Shown: one piece after another, positions 16,505-30,200 of the stretch
How the letters are laid out: each line of letters begins with the position of its first letter
How positions within the stretch are numbered: the stretch's first letter is position 1
Source: Sphingobium subterraneum
Lineage (GTDB): Bacteria > Pseudomonadota > Alphaproteobacteria > Sphingomonadales > Sphingomonadaceae
NCBI RefSeq assembly: GCF_014199435.1
Contig: NZ_JACIJP010000001.1
Location: 744,001-808,000, forward strand
DNA: 64,000 nt
Direction: 5' to 3'
Program-made: the position numbers and the translations under genes
The notes under the pieces: generated by a model
What the model was told of the DNA's origin: nothing
What the model saw: the letters and a program-made list of their open reading frames with translations, nothing else
Databases searched by the model: none

Positions 16505-17214
16505 TATGCCGCCTCCCTTTCGCGCACAGTGCGGAATTCGATCTTCTTGTCATAGGGCGCACCCAGGATAAGGCGCTGCACATACACGCCGGGAAGGTGG
16601 ATCGCATCGGGGTCGAGCGTGCCCGGCTGCACAATCTCTTCCACCTCGACCACCGTTACCCGGCCACACTGGGCAACCGGCACATTGAAATTGCGCGCGG
16701 TCTTGCGGAACACGACATTGCCGGATGTGTCGGCCTTCCAGCCCTTGACCACGGCCAGATCGGCGACGATGCCCCGCTCAAGGATGTACTCCTGCCCGTC
16801 GAATTCCATCGTCGGCTTGCCCTCGGCGACCAGCGTCCCGACGCCGGTTTTGGTGTAGAAGCCGGGAATGCCAGCGCCGCCCGCGCGCATCCGCTCGGCC
16901 AGCGTGCCCTGCGGCGTGAATTCCACTTCCAGTTCGCCCGCGAGATACTGACGCTCGAACTCCTTGTTTTCCCCGACATAGGACGAGATCATCTTCTTGA
17001 CCTGCCGTGCCCGCAGCAGCTTGCCGAGGCCCTGCCCGTCGACGCCCGCATTATTGCTGGCAATCGTCAGGCCCTTGACCCCGGATGCCTCGATCGCATC
17101 GATCAGGCGCTCGGGAACGCCGCACAGGCCGAAGCCACCGCTGGCGATCAACATGCCGTCGAACAACAGGCCGGACAGCGCCGACTCCACATCAGGATAT
17201 ATCTTGTTCGCCAT
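16504..17214 (-). CDS. scoA: 3-oxoacid CoA-transferase subunit A
   Basis: A 236-residue alpha subunit with the CoA-binding motif [10 protein letters not shown] (26-35), in the form more usual for ScoA than PcaI. It is the first gene of a two-gene operon with subunit B. It diverges from a LysR regulator; the 91-base gap contains an AT-rich inverted repeat. Substrate range (acetoacetate or another 3-oxoacid) cannot be settled from sequence alone. Confidence 0.88.
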   Translation of the reverse strand: MANKIYPDVESALSGLLFDGMLIASGGFGLCGVPERLIDAIEASGVKGLTIASNNAGVDGQGLGKLLRARQVKKMISSYVGENKEFERQYLAGELEVEFTPQGTLAERMRAGGAGIPGFYTKTGVGTLVAEGKPTMEFDGQEYILERGIVADLAVVKGWKADTSGNVVFRKTARNFNVPVAQCGRVTVVEVEEIVQPGTLDPDAIHLPGVYVQRLILGAPYDKKIEFRTVREREAA

Positions 17215-17256
17215 AAACCTCTCACTCCCTACTCGCGTTCGCCGTAGCGAGTTTCA

Positions 17257-17287
17257 TTCATAAAAAATAGCAATTCATCTTTATGAA
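17257..17287. promoter_or_regulatory. Candidate LysR operator between scoA and the LysR gene
   Basis: Perfect 8-bp arms TTCATAAA (17257-17264) and TTTATGAA (17280-17287) separated by 15 bases, in an AT-rich gap between divergent genes. This is the usual place for a LysR activation/repression site, and the neighbouring LysR protein is the likely binder. Confidence 0.55.
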
Positions 17288-17305
17288 AATTGATAAATAA
17301 GCCGA

Positions 17306-18175
17306 ATGAAACGAATCGCTTTATACCATCTCGAAACGTTGCTGTGGATTGCAAAGCTCGGAACATTCGGCGCCGCGGCAACGCGGCTTAATACCTCACA
17401 GCCCGCCATATCGGCCCGCGTGCGTGAAATTGAGCAGCAGCTGGGCGTCGAACTGTTCCGCCGCCACGGGCGCACCATGATCCTGACCGCGCGGGGCCGT
17501 CGCCTCGTGCAGGATTGCGAGGCCCACTGGGCGGGGCTGGAACGGGCGCTGCTCGGGGCAAGCGATTTTGCAGGTGCCGCCGGGTTGGTGCGGATCGGCG
17601 CGGGCGAGATTGCCGCCGCAAGTTGCCTGCCCGGCTTCGTTCAGGCGATTGAGCGCGAATTGCCTGCCGTCACGCTTGAAGTCGAACTCGATCTGACCGC
17701 GCGTCTGCTGGAACGGGTGCTGACCGGCATCGACGACATCGTGTTCCTGGCCGGTCCGGTGGCAAGCCCGGGCATTCGCACCGCGCCGATCGGTTCTGTC
17801 GCCCTGATCTGGGCCGCCAGCCCGGAAACGGCGGCGAAAGGCGGGTTTGCACGCCCCCTGCCCGTCTGGTCGCTGGCCAGCCACTCGCCCCTTTACCGCG
17901 TGACGCGGGACGCGCTTGCGGACGGGCATCTTCCCCATCGCGCGCTCAGCACATGCAACAACGTCCGGACCATGATCCAGATCATCGCCCATGGAGGAGG
18001 CGCCGCCGTGCTGCCGGAAACCATGGTGCGGGCGGAACTTGCCAGCGGGGCACTGGTGGAGATCCTGCCCCGCCCGGCGCGCCAGATCGAGTTCGAGGTG
18101 GCGATAAGGGCGAGCGAAAACGACCCGCTGATCCAGGAAATGTTCCGCCGGGCAGGAAGCCTCTGGATCGGCTGA
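17306..18175 (+). CDS. LysR-family regulator next to CoA transferase
   Basis: A 289-residue LysR-type regulator with an N-terminal helix-turn-helix (FGAAATRLNTSQPAISARVREIEQQLG) and a standard effector domain. The start ATG 17306 has only a weak ribosome site. It diverges from scoAB and most likely controls it through the inverted repeat in the gap. Its 3' end lies 31 bases from the end of the giant RTX gene on the other strand. Confidence 0.88.
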   Translation: MKRIALYHLETLLWIAKLGTFGAAATRLNTSQPAISARVREIEQQLGVELFRRHGRTMILTARGRRLVQDCEAHWAGLERALLGASDFAGAAGLVRIGAGEIAAASCLPGFVQAIERELPAVTLEVELDLTARLLERVLTGIDDIVFLAGPVASPGIRTAPIGSVALIWAASPETAAKGGFARPLPVWSLASHSPLYRVTRDALADGHLPHRALSTCNNVRTMIQIIAHGGGAAVLPETMVRAELASGALVEILPRPARQIEFEVAIRASENDPLIQEMFRRAGSLWIG

Positions 18176-18206
18176 TCGTCCGCTGGCCTCTTGGCCTGTG
18201 AACGCA

Positions 18207-21200
18207 TCAGATCACGCTAAGCTTCGCCACCTCGGTCGTCATCGAGCTGTCCGAATAGAAGGTGTACTCACCCCCGACCTGCGTGACATGCGATCCCGCA
18301 GCGACCGTCAGGCTGTCATTGCCATCGAAGTCCACGGTCAGATGCGACGCGTTGCCCGCGCCGACGATCGACTGGATGAAGCTGGAATCGACGGTCAGAT
18401 CGGCTGCCACACCGGTGCCGTTAAAGTTGATCTGCTCGTTGTTCGTCAACACGCCCAAGAGGCTGCCTGCGGTCACCGTCCCACTGCCGTTCGCCATTGT
18501 GACCGTGTCCGTCCCGGCCCCGCCATCGATATGCCAGCCACCCGCTAGGTCGAGCGTAAAGCTGTCATTGTGCGTGCTGCCGAGGATTTGTTCGATGCCG
18601 GACAGGGTATCTCCCGCCGCGTCGCCGGTCGAGCCGGTGCCCGTCGTGCTGGTGAGGTTCAACGTCACGCCGAGCGCCGAGCCGGAATAATCCGCTGTGT
18701 CCGTGCCGCTGCCGCCGGTCAAGGTATCGCTCCCTGCCCCGCCGATGAGCGTGTCGTTACCGGCGCCGCCGTCCAGCACGTTCGCGTTGCCGTCGCCCGT
18801 CAGCGTATCGGCTGACCCCGATCCGGTCAGGTTCTCGATGCCGCTGTAGCTGTCGCCTGCCGCGTCGCCGGTATTGGAACCGGCATTGGCCAGGCTTGCC
18901 ACCACACCCGATCCGGCGGTGGAATAGCTCGCCGTATCGGTGCCGATGCCGCCGATCAGCGTGTCACCGCCCGCCCCGCCGATGAGCGTGTCGTTGCCCG
19001 ATCCGCCATCGAGGATGTTGGCGTTGCCGTCGCCGTTCAGCGTGTCATTGCCATTTGACCCGGTCAGATTCTCGATGCTGTTGTAGCTGTCGCCCGATGC
19101 CTCGCCGGTGTTGAGCAGGCTGTTGGACAGGTTCGCCGTCACCGCAGACACCGCCGCCGCATAGCTCGCCGTGTCGGATCCATTGCCGCCGATGAGCTGG
19201 TCCGCACCCAGCCCGCCGGTCAGGATGTCGTTGCCATCGCCGCCGTTCAGCGTGTTCGCACCGCTGTCTCCGAACAGGCTGTCGCCGAACGCCGAACCGA
19301 TCAGCACTTCAATGCTCGACAGCGTGTCGCCCTGCGCATCGCTGCCCGATCCCGCCGTGCCGTTCATATAGACCGTCACTGCGCCGCCCGCACTCGAATA
19401 GTCGGCGGTGTCGTTGCCCGCTCCACCCGAGATCGCGTCCGCACCCGCGCCGCCCACGATTATGTCATCGCCCGAACCGCCATCGATGGCGTTTGCGCTG
19501 CCGTCGCCGGTCAGAGTGTCGTCGAAGCCCGATCCGGTCAGGTTTTCGATGCCGCTATAGCTGTCGCCCGATGCATCGCCGGTGTTGACCGCCGTGTTCG
19601 CGAGGTTCGCCACCACAGCCGCCAGCGCATTGGCATAGCTCGCCGTATCGGTGCCAAGGCCGCCGATCAGCGTGTCACCACCCGCCCCGCCGATCAGGAT
19701 ATCGTTGCCCGATCCGCCATCGAGCGAGTTGGCGTTGCCATCGCCCGTCAGCGTATCGCCGAGCGCCGAACCGATGAGATTTTCGATGTTGGCGAGCGCA
19801 TCGCCCTGCGCGTCGCCGCCTGCACCCGTTCCGCTTGCAAGTGACACTGTAACCGCCGAGGTCGACGCGGCATAGTTCGCCGTATCGACGCCCGCGCCAC
19901 CGTCGAGCGCGTCCGCGCCGCCGCCGCCCGTCAACAGATCATTGCCGCCGCCGCCGTTCAGCGTTTCGTCCGCCGCCGTGCCGTTGAGTGTATCGGCAAA
20001 GGCACTTCCGACGGCAATTTCAAAGCCGTTGAGAATATCGCCTGCCGCATCGCCCCCGACACCGGCCGCGCCGCTGAGGTTGATCGTCACACCCGAGGCT
20101 GAAGCCGAATAGTCGATTGTGTCCGTTCCCGAACCGCCCGTCAGGGTATCGGAACCCAGGCTGCCGTAAATCGTGTCGTTGCCCGCCCCGCCGTCGAGCG
20201 TTTCCGCGCTCGTGCCACCGGTTAGCGAGTCCGCGAAGTTCGTACCGATCACACCTTCGATCGACGTGAACACATCGCCCGTGGCATCGCTGCCCGTCAC
20301 GACCAGCGATCCGCTCGCGAAGCTTGCCGTAATGCCCGAACCGGCGGTCACATAGGATACGCTGTCCGTCCCCGTTCCACCGTCGAGATTGTCCGCGCCC
20401 GCGCCGCCGATGAGGATATCATTGCCCGCGCCGCCGAACAGCGTCTGCGTTCCGGCCGTGCCATAGATGACGTCATCAAAGCCCGATCCCGTCAGCGTCT
20501 CGACATTGGAAATCCGGTCGCCGGTCGCTTCGCCACCCACACCAACCGTCACGCCGTCCATATATATGGTGATGCCCGCGCTTGAGGTCGCATAGCTCAC
20601 CGAGTCCGTGCCCGCGCCGCCGTCGATCGTGTCTGCGCCCGATCCGCCGTTGATCGTGTCGTCACCCAGCCCGCCGTTGATGGCGTCGTTGCCCGCGCCG
20701 CCGGTGATGATGTCATCGCCGTCATTGCCGTTCAGCGTTTCATCCGCGTTCGAACCCACGATGGTGTCGGCAAAGGCCGAACCCTGCGCCGTTTCGATCG
20801 ACAGCAGGATGTCGCCCTGCGCGTAACCGCCAGTGGAGAGCGTTCCGTCGAGATAGAGCGTCACGCCTGCGGTCGAGTCCGAATAATCCGCCGTATCCGT
20901 ACCCGCGCCGCCGTTGATCGTATCCGATCCCGCGCCACCCCGGATGAAATCATTGCCCGCACCGCCGTTCAGCACGTTGTTGCCCGCGTCGCCGTAGATG
21001 AAATCGGCGTTCGCGCTGCCCGTGACATTTTCGATGCTGGTGTAGGTGTCGCCCGCCGCATCGCCGCCGGACCCGGCACCCGTCGCCAGATTGACGGTCA
21101 CGGCCGCACTCGAATTGGTATAATCGACAGTGTCGATGCCGATGCCGCCGTCGATCACGTCCGCCCCCAGATCGCCCCGGATCGTGTCCGCGCCGTCCAT

Positions 21201-24200
21201 GCCGTAGATCGTATTCGCGCCGGTATTGCCCCAGAGCACGTCGTCAAACTGCGACCCCTGCAGGATTTCGATGTTGGTCAACCGGTCGCCCGCCGCTTCG
21301 TTGAGCGTACCCGCCGTGCCGTCGAGACCGATCGAGACCTGACCGCTGCCATAATAGGATGCGGTGTCGGTGCCGCCGCCGCCGTTGATCGTATCCGCGC
21401 CGCCCAGACCCCGGAACCACTCATCGGCGTTCGTACCTGTCGCGGTGTCGGCCAGATTGGTGAGGTACACGTTCTGGATGTTCTTGTACGTGTCGCCCGC
21501 CGCATCCCAGCCGATGCCCAGCGTCGTGCCGTCCAGGTTGATGGTGACGCCCGCCGTGGCCGACACGCTGCCAAGGTTACCGAAGTTCGTGCCGAAGAAC
21601 AGCGTGTTGGTGCCCGTACCACCGTCGATCGCATCCGCACCCGCGCCGCCCGCGATGATATCGTCGCCGTTGCCGCCGTTGATCGTATCATTGCCGCCGA
21701 GGCCGGACAGGTTATCGTTTCCGTCGCCGCCATTGAGGACGTTTGCGCTCGCGTTGCCGGTCAGCGTATCGCCGGATGCCGATCCGGTGATGTTCTCCAT
21801 GTTGAAATAGGTGTCGCCCTGCGCATCGCCGCCCACGCCCGTATTGCTGTTGAAGTTCGCCTGCACGCCGGACGCCGACAGCGAATAATCGACCGTGTCC
21901 GTGCCGCCGTCGCCCTGATACACGTCCGCACCCGCGCCGCCGAGCAGCGTGTCGTTGCCCAGGCCACCCCACAGGGTGTCCACGCCCGCGCCACCGTCGA
22001 TGATGTCGTCGCCCGCGCCGCCGATGATGACGTTGGCGTTTGCGTCGCCGGTCAGCGTGTCATTGAAGCCCGAACCGGTCAGGTTGATGAAGTTGACGAA
22101 GCTGTCGCCATTGGCATCGCCGACCGTGCCGGTGCCGGTCGCCAGGGAGACAGTGACCGCCGCCCCCGCCGCGTTATAGCTCAGGGTGTTGAGGCCCTGC
22201 CCGCCATCCATGACGTCCGCGCCGGCGCCGCCTTCGATCGTATCGTCGCCGTCCTCACCGTAGAGGGTGTCGATGCCGCCACCACCCAGGATCGTGTCGC
22301 CACCCGCGCCGCCGTGAATGACGTTGGCGTTGGCATCGCCCGTCAGGCTGTCCGCGTTGATCGACCCGGTCAGGTTCTCGATGCTGATGAGCGTGTCGCC
22401 CGTGGCATCGCCGGTCGTGCCGGTGCCGGTCGCCAGCGAAACCGTGACGCCCAGAAGCGATGCCGAATAGCTCGCGGTATCGCTGCCCGTGCCGCCATCC
22501 AGCCTGTCCGCACCCGCGCCGCCCTGCAGCTCGTCGTCGCCCGCGCCGCCGGTGAGCACGTTCGCCGCGGTCGAACCGACCATGACGTCGGCGAAGGCCG
22601 AACCGATCGCGTTCTCGATGCTGTTGACGACGAACACGTCGCCGTCCGCATCGCCGCCGGTGTTGCCCGTGCCGGTGCCAAGGTTGATCGAGATCCCCGC
22701 CGCGCTCGCGCTGTAGTCGACCACGTCGGTACCGGCGCCGCCGTCGATCACATCCATGCCCGCGCCGCCGATCAGCGTGTCGTTACCGGTGCCGCCCTGA
22801 AGATTGTCGTCGCCCGCACCGGCATTGAGGGTATCGTCCCCCGCCCCGCCGACGACCGTTTCCGCACCCGCCGATCCGACGAAATTGTCCGCCAGCCCGG
22901 TGAGCGTGTAGACCTCGACATTGGTGAAGGTGTCGCCCTGCGCCTGCCCGGTCGAGAGCGCCGCATTGGTGAGGTTGAGCGTGATCCCGCTCGCCGAGCT
23001 GCTGTAGTCAACCGTGTCCGTACCCGCGCCACCGTCGATCGTGTCCGCACCCAGGCCGGGGCTGATCACATCGTCGCCGCTGCCGCCCATGATGGTATCG
23101 GCATTGGCCGAGCCGATGATGATATCGGCGAGCGAGGAACCGATGACCTTTTCGATGCTGATCAGGATATCGCCATTGGCATCGCCTGCCGTTCCCGCAA
23201 GGCCATCCATGCGCACCGAGATACCGCCGGAGGACGAATAGTCCGCGGTGTCGAAGCCCGCGCCGCCGTCCAGCGTGTCCGCGCCCGATCCGCCGACCAG
23301 CACATCGTCGCCGATGCCGCCTTCCAGCGTTTCGTTGACGCCGGTGCCGATGATCGTGTCGGCAAAGCCCGATCCGATCACATGCTCTACGTTGATGATC
23401 GTGTCGCCCGCCGCATCGCCGCCCGAGGACGCCGTGCCGTCGAGGCGCACAGTCACGCCCGCGCTCGATCCGCTATAGTCGATCGTGTCGGTGCCAGTGC
23501 CACCGTCGATGCTGTCGGCCTGAGTGTAGCTGACGAACGTATCGTTGCCGCCCCAGCCCCACAGGATCGTCGCGATCGCGGTGCTGCCGCGCAGCGTGTC
23601 GCCATAATTGAGCGAGCCTTCGATCTTCTCGATGCCCGAGAGTGTGTCGCCCAGCGCCCATCCACCCGATCCGGCCGTGCCGTCGTTGGCGATGGTCACC
23701 GCCGCGTCGCTGTTCTTGTAATCTGCGGTGTCGATGCCGCTGCCGCCGATGATCTGGTCCGCGCCCAGATCGCTGGAAATCACGTCGTCGCCGGTGCCGC
23801 CGTCAAGGATGTCGTTGCCGATCCCGCCGCGCAGCGTGTCGTTCCCCGCGCCCGCCTGGATCGTCGATCCCGTCGACGATGCCGTGATGTCATCACCCTG
23901 AGCCGATCCGATGACGGTTTCGATGTTGAACATCCGGTCGCCCGCGGCATCGCCGCCGGTGCCGAAGCTGCCGTCCATGTAGATCTTCATGTTGCTCGAC
24001 GCGGAAGCCGAATAATCGGCCACGTCCACGCCCGCGTCGCCGCGGAAAACGTCCGCGCCGCCACTGGACACGAAGGTGTCGTCGCCCGCACCGCCGGTGA
24101 AGTCCTCGTCGCTGGCATTGCCCTCGAACCGGTCGGCAAAGGCGGAGCCGATGATCTTCTCGATCCCGGTCATCGTATCGCCCGCCGCGTCGCCGCCGCT

Positions 24201-27200
24201 CGACGTGCCGCCGGTGCGGATCGTGACCGCGCTCGCCGATGCGGAATAGTCCGCCGTGTCGCTGCCCGCGCCGCCGTCGAGCGCATCCGCACCCGCCCCG
24301 CCAACGAGAAGGTCATCGCCGATGCCGCCGAACAGCGTGTCGTCGCCCGCGCCGCCGCGCACGGTGTCGTCCCCGTCGAAACCGTCCAGATAGTCGTTGC
24401 CCGATCCGCCGATCAGCGTGTCGGTGAGGCGCGATCCGACGAAGTGCTCGACGTTGACGAAGGTATCGCCGGTCGCGTCGCCGCCGCTCGCCGTGCCGAG
24501 CCCAAGGTCGATGGTCACGCCCGCGCTCGACGTGGTGTAGCTCACCGTGTCGGTGCCCGCGCCGCCGTCCATCTGGTCCGCGCCGCCGCCGCCGTTGAGC
24601 GTATCGTCGCCGGTCCCACCCAGCAGGATATCGCTGCCCGTGCCGCCCGAAAGATTATCGTCCCCTGCGCCGCCCGACAGCGTATCGTCGGAGAAAGTGC
24701 CGGTGATCGTGTCTGCGAAATCCGAACCGATAACGGATTCCACGCCGGTCAGCCGGTCGCCCGCCGCAATGTCGCCACTGCTCGACGATCCATCGAGGTT
24801 GACCGTGACGCCGCTCGCCGCCGCCGAATAATCGGCCGTGTCGAAGCCCGCTCCGCCGGTCAGCGTATCCGCACCCGCGCTCGCGATCAGCATGTCGTCG
24901 CCCGCGCCGCCATCCAGCGTTTCCGCGCCGGATCCGCCCGCCAGCGTGTCGTTATAATCCGATCCGAGCAGCCGCTCGATGCTGGTCAGCGTGTCGCCAT
25001 TGGCGTCGCCCGCCGTACCGGTGTTGGTCGCGAGGCTGACGCTGACCGCCGCCGTCGCATGCTCATAGGACGCCGTGTCGAAACCGACGCCGCCGCTGAT
25101 GATGTCGGCGCCCGCGCCGCCCTCGATCACGTCGTTGCCGTCGTTACCGACCAGCGTTTCATCCGCCGCGCTGCCGACCAGCGTATCGCCGAAGGCCGAG
25201 CCGAGCACGCGCTCGATATTGGTCAGCGTGTCGCCCGTCGCCGTGCCGCCCGCGCCGGTGTCGATGCCATTGGTATAGACGGTCACGGCGGCCGTCGAAG
25301 CCGAATAGTCGGCGGTGTCGAAACCCGTGCCACCGTCGAGGATATCAGAGCCTGCACCACCGACCAGCGTGTCGTTGCCATCGCCGCCCAGCAGCGTGTC
25401 GGACCCTGCCCCGCCGTCGAGGCTGTCGTCCCCCGCGCCGCCCGAGAGCGTGTCGCTGTTGGCCGAACCGATCAGAGTATCGGCAAAGCTCGACCCGATG
25501 ACCTGCTCGATGGTCGCAAGGACATCGCCCGCCGCGTCGCCTGCGCTGCCGAGGCCGGTGGCGAGGTTGACGGCGACTGCGCTCCCCGAGCCGGAATAGT
25601 CCGCCGTGTCGAAGCCTTCGCCGCCCGTCAGCGTGTCTGCACCCGCGCCGCCAATCAGGATGTCATCGCCCGACTGGCCGAGCAGCGTGTCGTTCCCGCC
25701 GCTGCCGATCAGCGTATCCGCAAAGGCCGAACCCTTGAGCGTTTCGATGTTGGAGAGGACATCGCCCGCCGCGTCGCCGCCGACGCCCGACGTTCCATCG
25801 AGATAGGCGGTGACGCCGACGCTCGAAGCCGAATAGTCCGCCGTGTCAGTGCCCGTGCCGCCGTCGATCGTATCGGCACCCAGGCCACTCGCGATCGTGT
25901 CGTCGCCCGCATCGCCGTAGAGCGCATCGTCACCCGCACCGCCGCTGATGCTGTCGTTGCCCGCGCCGCCCTCGATCGTGTCTGCGGCAAGTGAGCCGGA
26001 GATGGTGTCGGCGAAAGCCGATCCGACCACCCGCTCGATCGACGTCAGCACATCGCCCAAGGCTTCGCCGCCGGAGCTGCCGACGCCATCCATCCGCACG
26101 TCGATGCCGGTTGCCGCCGCCGAATAATCCGCCGTGTCAAAGCCGGTGCCGCCGTCCAGCGCATCGCTGCCCAGCCCGCCGACCAGCGTGTCGTCGCCCG
26201 ACCCGCCCGACAAGGTGTCATTGCCCGCCGCGCCGGAGATCATGTCGTCGCCCGCGCCGCCCAGAATCGTGTCGGCGTTGGCCGAACCGCTGATCACGTC
26301 GCCCTGAGCGGTGCCGATCACCTCTTCGATGCCGGAGAGGGTGTCGCCCGCCGCATAGCCGCCGCTCGATACCGTGCCGTCCATATAGACGGTGACGGAC
26401 ACGTTGTTGTTCGAATAATCCGCGATATCAAACCCGGCCCCGCCGATCAGGACATCCGCACCACCACTGGAGTAGAGGATATCGTCGCCCGCGCTGCCAT
26501 CCATGGTATCGCCGCTCGACGATCCGTAGATGACGTCGGCAAGGCTCGATCCGACCACGGTTTCGATGGACGTCAGAATGTCGCCATCGGCGTCACCACC
26601 GACCGATGCTGTGCCGTCCATGTGGATCGTCACGCCGCTCAGCGATGTCGCATAGCTCGCAATATCGGTGCCCGCGCCGCCGTCGAGGATGTCCGATCCA
26701 CCGCCGCCGATCAGCGTATCGTCGCCATCGTCGCCATAAAGCGCATCGTCGCCGCCACCGCCCTGGATCAGGTCGATGCCGAGACCACCATGGATGGTTT
26801 CCGCGCCATTGCCGCCGAACAGCCTGTCGTCATAAGCTGAACCGACCAGTTGCTCGATATTGGTCAGGATGTCGCCCGCCGCATCGCCTCGGCTGCCGGT
26901 CGTGCCGTCCATATAGACGGTGACCGCCTGAAGCGCGCCCGCATAGCTTGCCGTGTCGAATCCGGTACCGCCGTCGAACAGGTCCGCGCCCGCGCCGCCG
27001 ATCAGTGTGTCGTCACCGGCGCCGCCCTGCAGCGTATCATCGCCCGCCGCGCCGGAGATCGTGTCCGCCCCCGCGCCGCCGATGATCGTGTCGTCGCCGG
27101 TCGATCCGGAGAGCGTATCGTCGAAGGTCGAACCGATCAGCCGCTCGATGGTGCTGAGCGTGTCGCCCGCCGCTTCCGCACCGGAACCCGCTGTCCCGTC

Positions 27201-30200
27201 GAGCGAAATCGTGACCGCCCCGGTCGCGCCGGAATAGTCCGCCGTATCCGTGCCCGCGCCGCCGACCAGCATATCCGCGCCGCCGCCGCCGATCAGCGTA
27301 TCGTCGCCCGCATTGCCGTAGAGCTGCTCGTCCGCCGCGCCGCCGGTCAGGATGTCCGCCTGCGCCGAACCCAGCACGCGCTCGACGTTGGACAGCATGT
27401 CGCCGTCGGCATCGCCGCCGCTGCTCGCCAAACCGTTGAGGTTGACGATCACCGCCGCGACCGATGTGCTGTAATCCGCCGTATCGGTACCGCTGCCACC
27501 GTCGATGATGTCGGACCCCGCGCCGCCGACGAGCGTATCATTGCCGCTGCCGCCCTGCAGCGTATCGCTGCCGAAACCGCCATCAATGCTGTCGTCGCCC
27601 GCGCCGCCGACCAGAATATCGTTGCCCGTGCCGCCCGTCAGCGTATCGGCAAAGCCCGATCCGACGATGCGCTCGATGCCCGTCAGCTGATCGCCCGCCG
27701 CATCGCCACCGACGCCCGCCGCGCCACCCAGACCGATGGTCACGCCCGCACCCGATGCCGAATAATCGACTGTGTCCGTGCCAAGCCCACCGTCGAGCAC
27801 GTCCGCGCCCGCCGATCCCAGGATCGTGTCATCGCCGTCACCACCAACGATCGTTTCGGCCGCCGCTCCGCCGCGCAGCGTATCGGCAAAGGCCGAACCC
27901 ACCAGCCGCTCGACATTGGTAATGGTATCGCCCGCGGCGTCACCGCCGGTCTGCGCCCCGCCGTCCAGCCCCGCGTTGACGGCGCTCGCCGACGTCGCAT
28001 AGCTCACCGTGTCGGTGCCGCTGCCGCCGTCGAGGCTATCCGCCCCGCCGCCACCGATCAGCGTATCATTGCCGGTTCCACCCAGAAGCGTATCGTCGCC
28101 CAGCCCACCCGAAAGCGTATCGTCGCCCGCATTGCCCTCCAGCGTATCGGCGCTGTCCGAACCGTTGAGCGTGTCGCTGGTCAGCGATCCGACCACCCGC
28201 TCAATATTGGTCAGCGTGTCACCCGCCGCGTCTCCGCCCAGCGAGATCGACCCATCGAGATTGACCGTGACGCCCGCGACCGATGCCGAATAATCGGCCG
28301 TATCGGTCCCCGCGCCACCGTCCAGATCGTCCGCGCCGCTGCTGCCCATCAAGGTGTCGTTGCCGCCACCGCCGAGCAGCGTATCCGCGCCGACCCGCCC
28401 CGACAGCGTATCGGCAAAAGCCGACCCTTCGAGGATTTCGGCGTTGCTGATGACGTCGCCCTGCGCGTCCCCGCCGACACCGGCCGTTCCACCCAGCGAA
28501 GCCGTGACGCCCGCCGAGGATGTCGCATAGCTGATCGTGTCGATACCCGTACCGCCGTCGAGCACGTCAGCGCCCGCACCACCGGTCAGGAAATCGTCGC
28601 CCGATCCGCCCGAAAGATTGTCAGCGCCCGCGCCGCCCGACAGGGTGTCGCCACCGCCGCCGCCAACCAGAATGTCGTTGCCCGTACCGCCGGTCAGGAC
28701 GTCCGCGTCGCCTGAACCCACCACGCGCTCGATGCTGATATAGCTGTCGCCCTGCGCATCGCCGCCGATGCCGGTCGACCCGTCCAGCGTGACGGTGACG
28801 CCCGCATCGGACGCGCTGTAGTCGGCCGTGTCGGTGCCCGATCCGCCGTCGAGCACATCCGCGCCCGCGCCGCCGCGCAGCGTGTCGTTGCCCGTACCGC
28901 CGAGCAATGTGTCGCCGCCACCGCCGCCCGAAAGCGTGTCGGCGCCCGCGCCGCCTTCCAGCGTTTCGCCCGCCGATCCGCCCGTGATGAAATCGTCAAA
29001 ACCCGATCCGATCACCCGCTCGATCCGCGTCAGCGTGTCACCCTGCGCATCGCCGCCCGATGCGCTCGACCCGTCGAGTGTGACCTGAATGGCCGCGCCC
29101 GATGCGGAATAGTCCGCCGTATCGAAACCTGCCCCGCCGTCGAGATCGTCCGCGCCTGCGCCACCGGTCAACGTATCGTCGCCCGCGCCGCCGATCAGGC
29201 TATCCGCGCCCGCGCCGCCGCTGAGCGTATCGTCGCCCAGCCCGCCTTCGAGGATTTCGTCGGCAGCGCTGCCGGTCAGGCTATCGTTGAAGTCCGATCC
29301 GATGACATGCTCGACGCCCGTGAACGTGTCACCCTGTGCATCGCTGCCCGTACCGGTGCCGGTCGTGAGGTTGATGGTGACTGCAGCGCCCGCCGCAGCG
29401 TAGGTCACCGTGTCGATGCCTGTGCCGCCGTCGATCGCATCGGCACCCGAACCGCCGATCAGCAGGTCATCGCCGCTGCCGCCGATCAGCGTGTCATTGC
29501 CCGCGCCGCCGGTCAGCGTGTCGTTCCCCGCACCGCCATCCAGCGTATCATTGCCGGTCGATCCGCCGAGCGTGTCGGCAAAGGCCGATCCCACGATCCG
29601 CTCGATCTGCGAAAGCGTGTCGCCCGATGCGTCACCGCTCGATCCAAAGCTGCCGTCGAGCGCAACGGCGACGCCCGCCGACGAAGCCGAATAGTCCGCC
29701 GTATCGATGCCGGTGCCGCCGATCAGCGTGTCACTGCCAACGCTGCCCTTGAGCACATCGTCGCCCGCGCCGCCGTCCAGCGTCTCGTTGCCGGTGCCGC
29801 CCGACAGCGTATCGCCGAAGCCCGATCCAACGATCCGCTCGATCTGCGAAAGCGTGTCGCCCGCAGCATCACCGCCGACGCCCGCCGAGCCATCAAGGCC
29901 CACGGTCACCGCGCTCGCCGATGTGGAGTAGTCCGCGGTATCGAAATCATTGCCGCCGACCAGCACGTCCGCGCCCGCGCCGCCGCGCAGCGTGTCGTTG
30001 CCGTCGCCGCCCGACAGCGTGTCCGCGCCCGTGCCGCCGATCAGCGTGTCGTCATAGGACGACCCGAGGATGCGCTCTACGTTCGTCAGCACGTCGCCCT
30101 GCGCCGTGCCGCCCGATCCGGTGCTGCCATCGAGACCAATGGTGACGGCGCTGCTGCTGTCCGCATAGCTTGCGGTGTCGATGCCCGTGCCGCCGTCGAT

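Noticed and set aside
15845..17214. PcaIJ (3-oxoadipate CoA-transferase)
   Set aside because: The GLCGVPE motif of subunit A is more typical of ScoA and no other pca genes are present; not fully excluded.
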